Below are positions 42,696 through 51,305 of a DNA stretch of 64,000 nucleotides, one piece after another (the stretch's first letter is position 1; every line of letters begins with the position of its first letter). Source of the stretch: Geovibrio thiophilus (GTDB lineage: Bacteria; Chrysiogenota; Deferribacteres; Deferribacterales; Geovibrionaceae); assembly GCF_004087915.1 (NCBI RefSeq), contig NZ_CP035108.1, forward strand, positions 1,922,001 through 1,986,000, read 5' to 3'. A model generated the notes under the pieces. That model did not search any database, had not been told where the DNA came from, and was given only the letters and a program-made list of their open reading frames with translations. The position numbers were made by a program, and so were the translations under genes.

Positions 42696-43153
42696 CTCAG
42701 TTCACACAGCACTTTCTCAGCGTGCCCCTTCGCCTTGACGTTCTTAAAAACCTTCAGCACTGTTCCGTCCGTGTCAATAACGAAGGTGGAACGGATTATA
42801 CCTGTGTATGTTACACCGTAGTTTTTCTTTTCACCATATGCGCCGAAAGCTGCCGCGCATATTTTATCGGGATCGGAGAGAAGCAGAATGTCAAGATTCT
42901 GTTTTTCCTTAAACTTTTTATGACTGGCAGCACTGTCCGGGCTCACGCCGATGATTTTGCAGCCTTCTTCGGCGTATTCCTTCACAAGCGCTGTGAACTC
43001 ACGAGCTTCCGTGGTGCATCCGGGAGTGTTATCCTTTGGGTAAAAATAGAGAATCAGCTTTTTTCCGCTGAAATCGGAGAGAGAATAAACCTTGCCGTCA
43101 TCCCCTTCCAGAGAAAAATCAGGGGCGGGGTCGCCCGTTTTGAGTTCAGCCAT
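42692..43153 (-). CDS. bcp: thioredoxin-dependent peroxiredoxin (Bcp/PrxQ)
   Basis: A 153-residue peroxiredoxin beginning MAELKTGDPAPDF. The peroxidatic Cys lies in YFYPKDNTPGCTTEAREF (D-x-TPGCT), and the second cysteine five residues after it, seen in many PrxQ proteins, is replaced by Glu-Phe, so this is probably the one-Cys or atypical type. The frame is open 31 codons upstream, inside rlmN, but GGTG precedes the ATG at 43153, leaving an 8-bp overlap with rlmN. Detoxifies H2O2 and organic peroxides. Confidence 0.93.
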   Translation of the reverse strand: MAELKTGDPAPDFSLEGDDGKVYSLSDFSGKKLILYFYPKDNTPGCTTEAREFTALVKEYAEEGCKIIGVSPDSAASHKKFKEKQNLDILLLSDPDKICAAAFGAYGEKKNYGVTYTGIIRSTFVIDTDGTVLKVFKNVKAKGHAEKVLCELR

Positions 43154-44222
43154 TGTCATCACCTTTTTCCCTTGCCGTTTTGGCGTAAAGCTGCCCGCAG
43201 GCTCCGTCAATGTCGCTTCCGAGGCTCTTTCTGATAAAAGTACCAATCCTCTCTTGTATCAGATAATTTTGAAATTTTAAAGTTTCTTTTTCCCCGGAGC
43301 TTCTGTACTGCCCGTCCTTAGAGGAGTTGTAGGCGATAAGGTTGACCTTGACGTGCATCCCTTTGATCAGCTTGGCGAAGGCTTTGGCGTCCGCTTCGGA
43401 GTCGTTTATCCCTTTCAGGAGAACATACTCTATCATTATCATCTTATGCTTGCTGACAGGAAGCGACTTCACCACACGCACCAACTCATCCAGAGGATAT
43501 TTTCTGGAGATCGGCATTATCTTTTCCCGCTGCGCCTGTGTGGCTGCGTTTATGGAAACGGCGAGGTTAACCGGCTTTTCAAGCTCAAAAAGCTTGGGCA
43601 GTTTGTCCGTAAGCCCCGATGTGGAGACCGTGATTCTGCGGTATGAGAAGCCGTAGCCGTTGTCATCCAATAAAACGGTGATGGACGGCAGGAGGTTTTC
43701 GAGATTATCCAGAGGCTCGCCCATGCCCATGAAAACAAGATTGGTGAGCCTGCGCCCCTCCGCTCTGAGCATGTTGTCCATGGTGCGCACCTGAAGGAGA
43801 ATCTCCCCCACGGTGAGGTTGCGGACAAAACCCATCTTAGCCGTGGAACAGAAGACACAGCCCATTCGGCATCCCACCTGAGTGGATATGCAGCCTGTGG
43901 CGCGGTCAAAGTCCCTGAGGGTCACTGCCTCTATCATGTTTCCGTCAGCGAGACGGAAAAGCAGCTTCATGGAGTCGTCCTGCATGGAGCGCTGATTCTT
44001 TATCACCTCAAACGGCGTAAACCCGCATTCTGCCGTGAGCTTCTCACGGAGCTTCTTGGAGAGGTTCGTCATCTGTTCAAAATCGAGCACACGTTTATTG
44101 TGCATCCAGTCGAAAATCTGATCGGCACGGAATTTTTCAAAGCCAATCTGCGAGAAATATTCCCGCAGCTGCTCTTTGGACATAGAGTCCAGCATTATTA
44201 AGTCAGTATTGATTTGCGGCAT
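43146..44222 (-). CDS. rlmN: dual-specificity RNA methyltransferase RlmN
   Basis: A 358-residue radical-SAM enzyme. The cluster motif is CxxxCxxC in VGCRMGCVFCSTAKMGF, with GMGEPLDNLENL (GGE-like SAM contact), VSTSGLTDKL and the C-terminal region with the mechanistic Cys in DIDGACGQL. It makes 2-methyladenosine in 23S rRNA A2503 and tRNA A37. The ATG overlaps the stop of the STAS gene (TGATG). Confidence 0.95.
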   Translation of the reverse strand: MPQINTDLIMLDSMSKEQLREYFSQIGFEKFRADQIFDWMHNKRVLDFEQMTNLSKKLREKLTAECGFTPFEVIKNQRSMQDDSMKLLFRLADGNMIEAVTLRDFDRATGCISTQVGCRMGCVFCSTAKMGFVRNLTVGEILLQVRTMDNMLRAEGRRLTNLVFMGMGEPLDNLENLLPSITVLLDDNGYGFSYRRITVSTSGLTDKLPKLFELEKPVNLAVSINAATQAQREKIMPISRKYPLDELVRVVKSLPVSKHKMIMIEYVLLKGINDSEADAKAFAKLIKGMHVKVNLIAYNSSKDGQYRSSGEKETLKFQNYLIQERIGTFIRKSLGSDIDGACGQLYAKTAREKGDDNG

Positions 44223-44566
44223 CAGCCTTCCAGAATAGTACCTGCCGTTTCGTCCGTGGAATGGATGCTGAAAAGTCTGTGCAGGTTGGTACTGTCGAAA
44301 ATTTTGTTAATCTCTTCGTTTAGGTTGGTGAGGAAAAGCAGTTTTCCTCTTTCTTTCAGAAATTTTAATATCTGAATAAGCTCACGCAGACCCGAACTGT
44401 TCAGGTAGTTTACTCTGGAAAAGTTGACGATAACCGCATCATACGAATCGTGTTCGATGATGAAGGTCTTCATCTCTTCTCCGTTGTAGGAATCAATCTC
44501 ATGGAGCGGGTAAAGCACCTCCACGGTTTTTCCTTTGAAATCCTTAACTTCTCTGCTGAACGCCAT
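44222..44566 (-). CDS. STAS-domain anti-sigma factor antagonist
   Basis: A 114-residue single STAS domain. The phosphorylatable serine is in VNYLNSSGLRELI (S57/S58), as in SpoIIAA-type antagonists. The ATG at 44566 has AGGTG 6 nt ahead; a GTG three codons upstream is less likely. It follows the PilZ gene by 9 bp, so signalling through c-di-GMP and through a partner-switching phosphorelay may be linked. No cognate kinase or phosphatase is nearby. Confidence 0.88.
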   Translation of the reverse strand: MAFSREVKDFKGKTVEVLYPLHEIDSYNGEEMKTFIIEHDSYDAVIVNFSRVNYLNSSGLRELIQILKFLKERGKLLFLTNLNEEINKIFDSTNLHRLFSIHSTDETAGTILEG

Positions 44567-44575
44567 TATTAGCAC

Positions 44576-45241
44576 CTAGCCTATGAGTTTTCTCAGTTCG
44601 AGCTGTCTTTTAAAAACATATTTAATTACTTTATCTCTGTCAACAGTGTTCATTCCGAGGAACTTAAGCCCCGCCTCATATCTGTGGTCCTCGTGGGCTA
44701 CGCTGCGCATGACCACGGCTCTGACAGATGCCAGTTCGGGAACCATATCACTGAAGTATATCTCAACTTCCTGTCCGTGTTCAAGCCTGTATCCGGCGGT
44801 GACTCTCATCCCTCCGCCGGAAATATCCTGAACATACGCCTCAAAGACATCATCCACCGGATTTCCCTTCTCGTCTTCGTATGAGGCGAGAATTTTCACT
44901 CTGGCTCTGGTGTTTATCCTGAAAAACTCACGGAGCTCCTTACGGAAAACCACCGAAGGCTTTTCTATCTCAAGCATGGGGATCTGCTCCTTCATCCGTG
45001 AAAGCACCTTGGACTGAAAGCTGAAGCGTCCCCCGTCCCCGACATAGGAGACATTTATGCTGATCCCCAATGCCAAAGGCACGGGAAAACCCCTTTCACT
45101 GGGCATGGTTATACGTATGGTGCTGGCTGTTATATCCTCAATTCGGGAGTCAAAGATACCCGGATATTCGCCGAATTTTACGTCCAGAATAATTTTCTGA
45201 TTTATTATCAGAAATTTGTCAATATTTGTGTATTTTTCCAC
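44576..45241 (-). CDS. PilZ-domain c-di-GMP-binding protein (YcgR-like)
   Basis: A 221-residue protein with an N-terminal YcgR/PilZN-like beta domain (residues 1-95) and a C-terminal PilZ domain. The c-di-GMP motif is intact: RKELREFFRINTR (RxxxR, near 100-108) and DISGGGMRV (D/NxSxxG, near 140). Cytoplasmic c-di-GMP effector controlling motility or surface behaviour. First gene of the unit PilZ-STAS-rlmN-bcp-xseB-ispA-dxs-tlyA-nadK-recN-dedA-M23; pyrE's terminator lies 83-120 bp upstream. Confidence 0.9.
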   Translation of the reverse strand: MEKYTNIDKFLIINQKIILDVKFGEYPGIFDSRIEDITASTIRITMPSERGFPVPLALGISINVSYVGDGGRFSFQSKVLSRMKEQIPMLEIEKPSVVFRKELREFFRINTRARVKILASYEDEKGNPVDDVFEAYVQDISGGGMRVTAGYRLEHGQEVEIYFSDMVPELASVRAVVMRSVAHEDHRYEAGLKFLGMNTVDRDKVIKYVFKRQLELRKLIG

Positions 45242-45310
45242 TGATACGTCACCGTTATTAAAACCAAGCTTGTATGATTTTATTTATATTAATCGATAAA
45301 GTATGTTTGT

Positions 45311-45348
45311 AAATTAAAAATATAAGGAAGAGGACAATCCTCCTCCTT
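45311..45348 (-). terminator. Rho-independent terminator downstream of pyrE
   Basis: On the minus strand AAGGAGGAGG (from 45348) pairs with CCTCTTCCTT (to 45324) with one G-U pair and a 5-nt loop, and is followed by ATATTTTTAATTT. It lies 26 bp after the pyrE stop. Confidence 0.8.
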
Positions 45349-45373
45349 AATATATCGGTCTGTTTAAAAAAAT

Positions 45374-45952
45374 CTAAGGCTTGAAGTTCCTGCTGCCGGG
45401 TTTGACAGCGGGGGTTCCCAGTTTACAGAGAGGGCAGCTTGCGGGATCGTATGTGTGCACATCTATCTGAAGAAGAGATATAAACGGAACATCAAACTGA
45501 GCTTCCCCGCTGCTTCTGTCCACAAGGCTCACAACCGCCTGAATATCTCCTCCGGCGTCCCGCACTGCCTTCATACACTCCTTAGTGGATTTGCCTGTAG
45601 TAACAACGTCTTCCGCTATAACAACCTTTTCGTTGGGTTTCATAACGAACCCTCTGCGGAACTGAACAACCTCATCCACCCTTTCGGTGAACAGAGAGCG
45701 CTTCCTCAGCTGTCTGGCAAATTCATAGCCGAAGCGTATGCCGCCTATGGCAGGGCTTACCACCGTGGTGAACTCCAGATGATAGGTCTGAAGAACGAGG
45801 TCGTTGATCAGCCTCTCAGCTATTGCCGGATACTGCATAATCAGAGCGCACTGAAGGTACTTGTCGCTGTGGAGACCGGAGGAGAGCAGAAAATGCCCCT
45901 CAAGAAGTGCGTTGTGCTTGTTGAATACTTCCAGAATCTGTTCGTTTGTCAT
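45374..45952 (-). CDS. pyrE: orotate phosphoribosyltransferase
   Basis: A 192-residue type I PRTase. The PRPP-binding motif is VVIAEDVVTTGKSTKECMKAV; the N-terminal part has LLSSGLHSDKYLQCALIM, the orotate-side loop. Converts orotate and PRPP to OMP. Overlaps pyrF by 1 bp, so OMP synthesis and decarboxylation are coupled. The C-terminus holds an extra CPLC motif often seen in this PyrE subgroup. Confidence 0.94.
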   Translation of the reverse strand: MTNEQILEVFNKHNALLEGHFLLSSGLHSDKYLQCALIMQYPAIAERLINDLVLQTYHLEFTTVVSPAIGGIRFGYEFARQLRKRSLFTERVDEVVQFRRGFVMKPNEKVVIAEDVVTTGKSTKECMKAVRDAGGDIQAVVSLVDRSSGEAQFDVPFISLLQIDVHTYDPASCPLCKLGTPAVKPGSRNFKP

Positions 45953-46659
45953 TATCTCATTTCCTCACTTATTCTGTCTGCGGCAAGATACGGGTCTTCC
46001 GCTTTGGTTATGGGTCTGCCGACCACAATATAATCAGTACCGAGTTTTTTGGCGTCAGCGGGTGTTACAACCCTTTTCTGATCGTCCGCAGAGGAATCAA
46101 GAGGTCTTATGCCCGGCGTAACGGTTATGAAATCCGCTCCCAGAGCTGTTTTTATTACTCCGGTTTCCTTGGCGGAGGACACCACTCCGTCAAGCCCCGC
46201 TTCCCGCACGGCTTTCGCCAGATGCAGAACATAATCCGCAGGGGTGCTGAAACCTATATTGTATTTTTCAAGATATTTTTCATCCAGACTGGTAAGCAGA
46301 GTAACGGCTATGACGAGAGGAGCCTTCACGCCTTTTTTTGCGCATTCCTCCCTCATGGAGTCCGCGGCGGTTTTCATCATCTCAACCCCGCCCTGCGCAT
46401 GCACATTCACCATATCCACGCCGTATTTCAGAGAGGAAGAGAGAGCGCCCGCCACAGTGTTCGGAATGTCATGAAACTTGAGATCAAGAAAGATATTTTT
46501 ATTCTCTGTTTTAAGAAATTCCAGAGCCTCATGACCGCAGGATACAAACAGCTCAAGCCCCACCTTATACCAGCTTACGGCGCTGCCTATTTTCTTCACT
46601 ATCTCCCTGACTGGCTTTATATCGCTGTAGTCCAGCGCGACAATAATTTCCGGCTTCAC
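45952..46659 (-). CDS. pyrF: orotidine 5'-phosphate decarboxylase
   Basis: A 235-residue TIM-barrel enzyme. Active-site motif: FLDLKFHDIPNTV (D-x-K-x-x-D), with IIVALDY at the N-terminus and VGRPIT near the C-terminus (phosphate site). Final step of UMP synthesis. Follows the CsgG-like lipoprotein gene by 8 bp and overlaps pyrE by 1 bp. Confidence 0.95.
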   Translation of the reverse strand: MKPEIIVALDYSDIKPVREIVKKIGSAVSWYKVGLELFVSCGHEALEFLKTENKNIFLDLKFHDIPNTVAGALSSSLKYGVDMVNVHAQGGVEMMKTAADSMREECAKKGVKAPLVIAVTLLTSLDEKYLEKYNIGFSTPADYVLHLAKAVREAGLDGVVSSAKETGVIKTALGADFITVTPGIRPLDSSADDQKRVVTPADAKKLGTDYIVVGRPITKAEDPYLAADRISEEMR

Positions 46660-46667
46660 ATAATCAC

Positions 46668-47267
46668 CTATATTTTAATAATTCTTCTGAATTTATTCTC
46701 TGTTTTCAGCGGTACGCACATGGTTTTTATAATGTCCGAGAGAAGCTCCTCCGGATGGGAGGCTTCCTTGCGGATCTTGTCCGGCTTGGAGCTTTTCAGA
46801 ATCTCCGCAGACCAGACCACCTCGCCCGTTTCGATTCTGATGAGCTTGGCTGTGAGGTGGGCTTCGGAATACACCCTTTCACGCCCTTTGAAGTCCTGAT
46901 TAAAGGAAATAAGCTTTCCGGTCAGCAGAGTGTCTGCGCCTATCTGCTGAAGTTTCTGGATAGTTTTATCATCAAGAGTGCCGATCTCAGAGTTTTTGAA
47001 CTGGTAGCCTACCTCTTTCATAACCTTGTCCACGTCTTTTCTGTCAACAACCGTGAAAAGCTCCGAACCGACAAGCTCCGCAGTGAATCTGTCGGCAATG
47101 TTTGAGGAATCATATCTCAGCCCGTTAACGACCGTAAAATCAAGCACGGCGATCCTGCTCATCAGTGAGGGAGAAAAGTTTTTGGAATAATTGACTTTTT
47201 CTATATTGGTCTTTGCTCCGCAGCCGAAAGTGAGCAAAACAAGAGCGAGCAGAAAGATTTTCCTCAT
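46668..47267 (-). CDS. CsgG/FlgO-like outer-membrane-associated lipoprotein
   Basis: A 199-residue lipoprotein with lipobox LLTFGC (Cys16). The body, RIAVLDFTVVNG..., with GSELFTVVDRKDVDKVMKEVGYQ, GADTLLTGKL and RIETGEVVWSAE, is the curli-assembly CsgG-type or FlgO-like domain found in many periplasmic lipoproteins of unknown role. No curli genes are present. Located upstream of pyrFE; role unknown. Confidence 0.8.
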   Translation of the reverse strand: MRKIFLLALVLLTFGCGAKTNIEKVNYSKNFSPSLMSRIAVLDFTVVNGLRYDSSNIADRFTAELVGSELFTVVDRKDVDKVMKEVGYQFKNSEIGTLDDKTIQKLQQIGADTLLTGKLISFNQDFKGRERVYSEAHLTAKLIRIETGEVVWSAEILKSSKPDKIRKEASHPEELLSDIIKTMCVPLKTENKFRRIIKI

Positions 47268-47350
47268 TCCCTTTCCTCCGAAAGAAGTTAAATAATGATA
47301 GATAAAACGGCTTATGATAGGTCAGCGGAAGGGGTTACGTCAAGGTACTT

Positions 47351-47692
47351 TTACTCTGTTTCCCGAGTAAGGCGAACCAGTCTTTTCTTTAACTCATTCT
47401 TTTTTCTGGAGTTTTCTGAACTGTCATCAACGCAAGCGTCCAACAGATTTGTATTTTCAATAATGCGTTTTATTCTCTCAGCAAGGATTCTGCCCATCGT
47501 GCCGCCGACAGTGCCGGAGGAATCATCGGCATACTGTTCATTTGCGGTTATGATAAGGTCGGTTCTGAGGCTGAAGAAAATACCGCTGACCTTGTAAAAA
47601 TTGCTGAGCCTGTTAAGCAGAGCAATCTTATTTTCAAGAATGAGATCCCTGTCGAAATATTCAGTCATATGAAAACGGCTGCCTCCGTGCAT
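47351..47692 (-). CDS. hypothetical protein
   Basis: Not recognised. Up to 113 residues; an in-frame ATG at 47668 would give 105. It is soluble, with DLIITANEQYADDSSGTVGGTMGRILAERIKRIIENTNLLDA in the middle and a Lys/Arg-rich C-terminus. The spacing (83 bp after a terminator-containing gap and 84 bp before the next gene, same strand) fits a real small gene, but no ribosome-binding site is convincing. Confidence 0.5.
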   Translation of the reverse strand: MHGGSRFHMTEYFDRDLILENKIALLNRLSNFYKVSGIFFSLRTDLIITANEQYADDSSGTVGGTMGRILAERIKRIIENTNLLDACVDDSSENSRKKNELKKRLVRLTRETE

Positions 47693-47744
47693 ATCCGTAT
47701 AGAGCTATAGAGATCATCGAATAAAACTGCCAATACTTGAGGAG

Positions 47745-47774
47745 AAAAATGAAAAAGCCGCCGGAAGGCGGCTT
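47745..47774 (-). terminator. Rho-independent terminator of the rnf operon
   Basis: AAGCCGCC (47755-47762) and GGCGGCTT (47767-47774) form a perfect 8-bp stem with a 4-nt loop; on the minus strand it is followed by TTTCATTTTTC. It lies 6 bp after the rnfB stop codon. Confidence 0.9.
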
Positions 47775-47779
47775 CGGGG

Positions 47780-48562
47780 TTAAAACTTCTTTATCGCCTT
47801 TGTGGGGCAGACTTCCTCACACTTTCCGCAGTTAATGCAGATGTCCGGATCTATCACCGCAAGGAAATTCTCCACCTGAATAGCAGACACAGGACAATTC
47901 TTGGCGCAGAGCTTACAGCCTATGCAGCCCACGGAACACGCCTTTTTCACGTCTCCGCCCTTGTCCTTTGACATACAGGCGACAACAAACGGTTTATCCT
48001 GCTCAATTATAGTGATTATGTTTCTCGGGCAGGCTTTTACACACATGCCGCAGGAGGTGCATTTTTCTTCAATTACCACCGGCAGCCTGTTTTCATCCAT
48101 ATACATGGCGTCAAACCCGCATGCCTTGACACAGCTTCCCTCGCCTAGACACCCATATGAGCAGAGTTTATTCCCGCCTGCAAGCAGGTTTACGCTGTGG
48201 CAGTCCTTCGGACCGTAGTAATCGTATTTTTCTGGAGCTTCCGCCCGTCCGCCCTTACAGCGGACTCTGGCGACTTTTCGTACGCTTGAGCCAAGCTCAA
48301 TTCCCAGAATCGCCGCTATCTCCTTCGCGCTCTCCGCACCCATAACAGGGCAGGAGTTCGGAGCGGATTTGCCGCTGACAATCGATTCGGCAAGCGCCGC
48401 ACAGCCCGGAAAGCCGCATCCGCCGCAGTTTGCCGCAGGGAGAAGGTTTGTCACCTGCTCTATGCGGGGATCTTTCTCCACATGGAACTTTTTTGAAGCT
48501 ATCATAAGCCCTAAACCGGCCGCGAATCCGGTTGAAAGCATTGTAAGTATCGCTGCTGTCAT
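47780..48562 (-). CDS. rnfB: Rnf complex subunit RnfB (iron-sulfur)
   Basis: A 260-residue subunit: an N-terminal membrane anchor, then the CGGCGFPGC [4Fe-4S] motif, and a C-terminal set of ferredoxin-type motifs ([36 protein letters not shown]), plus [15 protein letters not shown] in the central region. It therefore carries more clusters than short RnfB forms. It receives electrons from ferredoxin, coupling ferredoxin:NAD+ oxidoreduction to ion translocation. Last gene of rnfCDGEAB, followed by a terminator. Confidence 0.95.
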   Translation of the reverse strand: MTAAILTMLSTGFAAGLGLMIASKKFHVEKDPRIEQVTNLLPAANCGGCGFPGCAALAESIVSGKSAPNSCPVMGAESAKEIAAILGIELGSSVRKVARVRCKGGRAEAPEKYDYYGPKDCHSVNLLAGGNKLCSYGCLGEGSCVKACGFDAMYMDENRLPVVIEEKCTSCGMCVKACPRNIITIIEQDKPFVVACMSKDKGGDVKKACSVGCIGCKLCAKNCPVSAIQVENFLAVIDPDICINCGKCEEVCPTKAIKKF

Positions 48563-48570
48563 ATATTCAC

Positions 48571-49149
48571 CTACTTAACCAGACCGCTGAAGCCCATGAA
48601 GGCAAGCGCAAGGATGCCCGCCGTTATGAAGGCTATGGGAACTCCCCTGAAAAGGTATGGAATGTCCGAGAGCTCTGTCCTCTCTCTCAGTCCGGCAAAA
48701 AGCACGATGGCGAGCCCGAAGCCCAGAGCCGAGCCTACTGTAAACACAAGCATTGTAACAAAGCCAAAGCCGGACTGAATGTTTATTATCGCCGCACCGA
48801 GAATGGCGCAGTTTGTTGTTATAAGAGGGAGGAAGATGCCGAGGCTCTTATAAAGATCCGGCGAAGTTTTCTCTATAACCATCTCGACAAACTGCACGAG
48901 AGAAGCGATCACCAGTATGAAAACAATTGTCTGGAGGTAGCCTATGCCGAATTTGTCCAGCACGGTGTATTGAATGATCCACGTGAGCGTTCCGGCGACA
49001 GCCATTACAAAAGTTACTGCGAGGCTCATGCCTATGGCTGTATCGACCTGTCTGGAAACACCGAAGAACGGGCATATTCCGAGGAAGCGGCTGAGCACAA
49101 AGTTGTTAACCAGCACAGCCCCTACGAATATCAGCGCAAGATCAGCCAT
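48571..49149 (-). CDS. rnfA: Rnf complex subunit RnfA
   Basis: A 192-residue, six-helix membrane protein with [18 protein letters not shown] near the start and [10 protein letters not shown] in the centre, the RnfA/NqrE signatures. Its conserved Cys residues (SRFLGICPF and TTNCAIL) bind the intramembrane cluster shared with RnfE. Overlaps rnfE by 8 bp. Confidence 0.96.
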   Translation of the reverse strand: MADLALIFVGAVLVNNFVLSRFLGICPFFGVSRQVDTAIGMSLAVTFVMAVAGTLTWIIQYTVLDKFGIGYLQTIVFILVIASLVQFVEMVIEKTSPDLYKSLGIFLPLITTNCAILGAAIINIQSGFGFVTMLVFTVGSALGFGLAIVLFAGLRERTELSDIPYLFRGVPIAFITAGILALAFMGFSGLVK

Positions 49150-49762
49150 TTGTCACCGCCCTGCCCGCTTTCGCGCGCTTTCTTTCCTCTATCCAGTTAT
49201 TTCCCGCGAGTATGAAGCCAAGAACGATGAACGCACCCGGAGGCAGAATCATCAGTATAGCAGGGCTGAACCCTGCGGGAAAAAGACTGAGCCCGAAGAA
49301 CGAACCGTTGCCGAGCACCTCTCTTATTCCGCCGAGCAGGAACAGGGCGAATGTAAAGCCTAGTCCGGTTCCCACAGCGTCAAAGAACGAATCGCCCACG
49401 CCGTTTTTGGAGGCGAAGCTTTCCGCCCTGCCCAGAACAACGCAGTTAACCACTATCAGCGGTATGAAAAGCCCCAGAACCTTGTGGAGATCATGAACGA
49501 AGGCGTTCATCATAAGATCCACCACAGTGACGAAGCTGGCTATGATAACGATAAACGCCGGAATGCGCACCTTGGCGGGGATGATTCCCTTAACCATGGA
49601 AACAACGGAGTTTGAGCCTATGAGCACAGCCATAGTGGCAAGCCCCATGGCTATTCCGTTCACGGCGGAGGTTGTAACCGCCAGAGTCGGGCAGAGTCCT
49701 AAAACCTGTTTAAAAACGGCGTTGTTCTTAAATATGCCGTCTGTAAGGCTGGAAAGTCTCAT
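49142..49762 (-). CDS. rnfE: Rnf complex subunit RnfE
   Basis: A 206-residue, six-helix membrane protein homologous to RnfA/NqrD: NNAVFKQVLGLCPTLAVTTS and LIVVNCVVLGRAESFA. It is an inverted-topology partner of RnfA. Overlaps rnfG by 4 bp and rnfA by 8 bp. Confidence 0.95.
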   Translation of the reverse strand: MRLSSLTDGIFKNNAVFKQVLGLCPTLAVTTSAVNGIAMGLATMAVLIGSNSVVSMVKGIIPAKVRIPAFIVIIASFVTVVDLMMNAFVHDLHKVLGLFIPLIVVNCVVLGRAESFASKNGVGDSFFDAVGTGLGFTFALFLLGGIREVLGNGSFFGLSLFPAGFSPAILMILPPGAFIVLGFILAGNNWIEERKRAKAGRAVTNG

Positions 49763-50316
49763 TTGTTCACCTCCGCAAGCGCTTTGTCCATAAAGGCGAG
49801 CCCCGATGTCACCGCTTCGCAGACAGCACGTGGCGAAATTGTAGCTCCGCTGAACTGCTCTATATTGCCGCCGTCTTTCTTAACGGCTATATTGTCGTCT
49901 TTAGTGAGCCCCTTAAAGCTGTCTCTGAAATGGGGAGTTTCTATCTTGTTGCCCAGCCCGGGAGTTTCCGCATGTTTCAGAATCTCTATGCCGGTGACCC
50001 TGCCTTCAAGATCCACACCCATCAGTACTACTATATCGCCGCTGTATCCTTTGGGTGACACGCTCTGCACTGCATAGGCAAGGAGCTTCCCGTCCTTTTT
50101 GGCGGGGTAAAGCATCCTGCCGTCAACCTCAACAGCTTCCTTGTCCGGTTCGTTGTCAAAATCAGGCAGAACGACTATAAGCCCCTTAAGGAAGTCCTTT
50201 CTGTATTCCTCGGCTATGCGATCCTTTGTAAAATCAAAAACAAAGGCAAGAATAAGCGCGGAAATCCCCGCGATTACCGTAAGCACCACAACCATCATCA
50301 CGGAGTTTCTGTTCAT
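49759..50316 (-). CDS. rnfG: Rnf complex subunit RnfG (FMN-binding)
   Basis: A 185-residue protein with one N-terminal transmembrane helix and a periplasmic FMN-binding domain. The flavinylation motif SGATISPRAV (near 156-165; Thr carries covalent FMN) is intact, and the HAETPGLG motif (near 115) is typical of RnfG/NqrC. Overlaps rnfD and rnfE by 4 bp each. An ApbE flavin transferase is needed but is not encoded here. Confidence 0.95.
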   Translation of the reverse strand: MNRNSVMMVVVLTVIAGISALILAFVFDFTKDRIAEEYRKDFLKGLIVVLPDFDNEPDKEAVEVDGRMLYPAKKDGKLLAYAVQSVSPKGYSGDIVVLMGVDLEGRVTGIEILKHAETPGLGNKIETPHFRDSFKGLTKDDNIAVKKDGGNIEQFSGATISPRAVCEAVTSGLAFMDKALAEVNK

Positions 50317-51305
50317 GACTTCACCTCGCCGAAGCTTGCGGGGCGCATGTAGTTATCAATGAGAGGCGTAACGGCGTTCATGATAAGTATGGAGAACGCC
50401 ACACCCTCCGGATAACCGCCGAAAAGCCTGATAACAACGGTGAGAAGCCCGCAGCCGAAGCCGAAGAGCACCTGCCCCTTAACAGTCATGGGGCATGTGA
50501 CATAGTCCGTCGCCATGAAGAAAGCACCGAGCATAAGTCCGCCCGCCAGCAGATGCTGAACAGGGTTAAGGGTTTTTTCAGGAGATATGAGCCAGTAGAG
50601 TCCGGTGAGTAAAAAGACAGTGGCAAGATATGTAAAAGGGATATGCCATTTTATTATACGCTTCCAAATGAGGAAAAGCCCGCCGATAAGAACGGCTAAG
50701 GCGGAATCTCCGCCGAGACAGCCGCTGACAGTTCCCAGAAACAGGTCTGCAACATCGGCTATGCCTGTGGAGACTATGTGTCCGCTGCTGATTATCTCGG
50801 ATTTAACCTGACCGAGAGGGGTTGCAGTACTGACGGCGTCAAACATAAAGCCGCTTTTAAAAGTCGATGCCTCAATCCAAGAGGTCATCTCCGCAGGCCA
50901 TGCGATAAGCAGAAAAACCCTGCCCACAAGCGCCGGGTTAAAGGGGTTCTGCCCCAGTCCGCCGAAAACCTGCTTGGAGATAACTATCGCAACAAAGCTG
51001 CCCGCAAGCACAAGCCACCAAGGCGGCGACGGAGGCATGTTCATGGCAAGGAGAATCGCCGTGACAAGGGCGCTGTTGTCTCTTACCGTAACGGGAAGTC
51101 TGCGCATTTTAAGGAAAAGAGCCTCAAGCCCGAGACAGAATATAACCGCCAGAGCGTAGGTTTTAACTGCGTAAAAGCCGTATACGTAAACGGAAACCAG
51201 TATGCTGGGCAGAAGCGCCAGCACAACCAGCATCATAACCTTGTCAGTCGTCAGCGGGTCTCTTGTATGAGGGGAGAAGGAAACCAGAAATTTATTGTCA
51301 GCCAT
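50313..51305 (-). CDS. rnfD: Rnf complex subunit RnfD
   Basis: A 330-residue polytopic protein with about ten helices. GQNPFNPALVGRVFLL and the flavinylation region DAVSTATPLG (Thr target) are RnfD/NqrB hallmarks; FMATDYVTCPMTVKGQ near the C-terminus also matches. Overlaps rnfC by 8 bp. Confidence 0.96.
   Translation of the reverse strand: MADNKFLVSFSPHTRDPLTTDKVMMLVVLALLPSILVSVYVYGFYAVKTYALAVIFCLGLEALFLKMRRLPVTVRDNSALVTAILLAMNMPPSPPWWLVLAGSFVAIVISKQVFGGLGQNPFNPALVGRVFLLIAWPAEMTSWIEASTFKSGFMFDAVSTATPLGQVKSEIISSGHIVSTGIADVADLFLGTVSGCLGGDSALAVLIGGLFLIWKRIIKWHIPFTYLATVFLLTGLYWLISPEKTLNPVQHLLAGGLMLGAFFMATDYVTCPMTVKGQVLFGFGCGLLTVVIRLFGGYPEGVAFSILIMNAVTPLIDNYMRPASFGEVKS

Noticed and set aside
45946-46899. 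317-codon plus-strand frame opposite pyrF and the lipoprotein gene
   Set aside because: Long only because of codon bias in the opposite strand; pyrF and the lipoprotein are both well supported.
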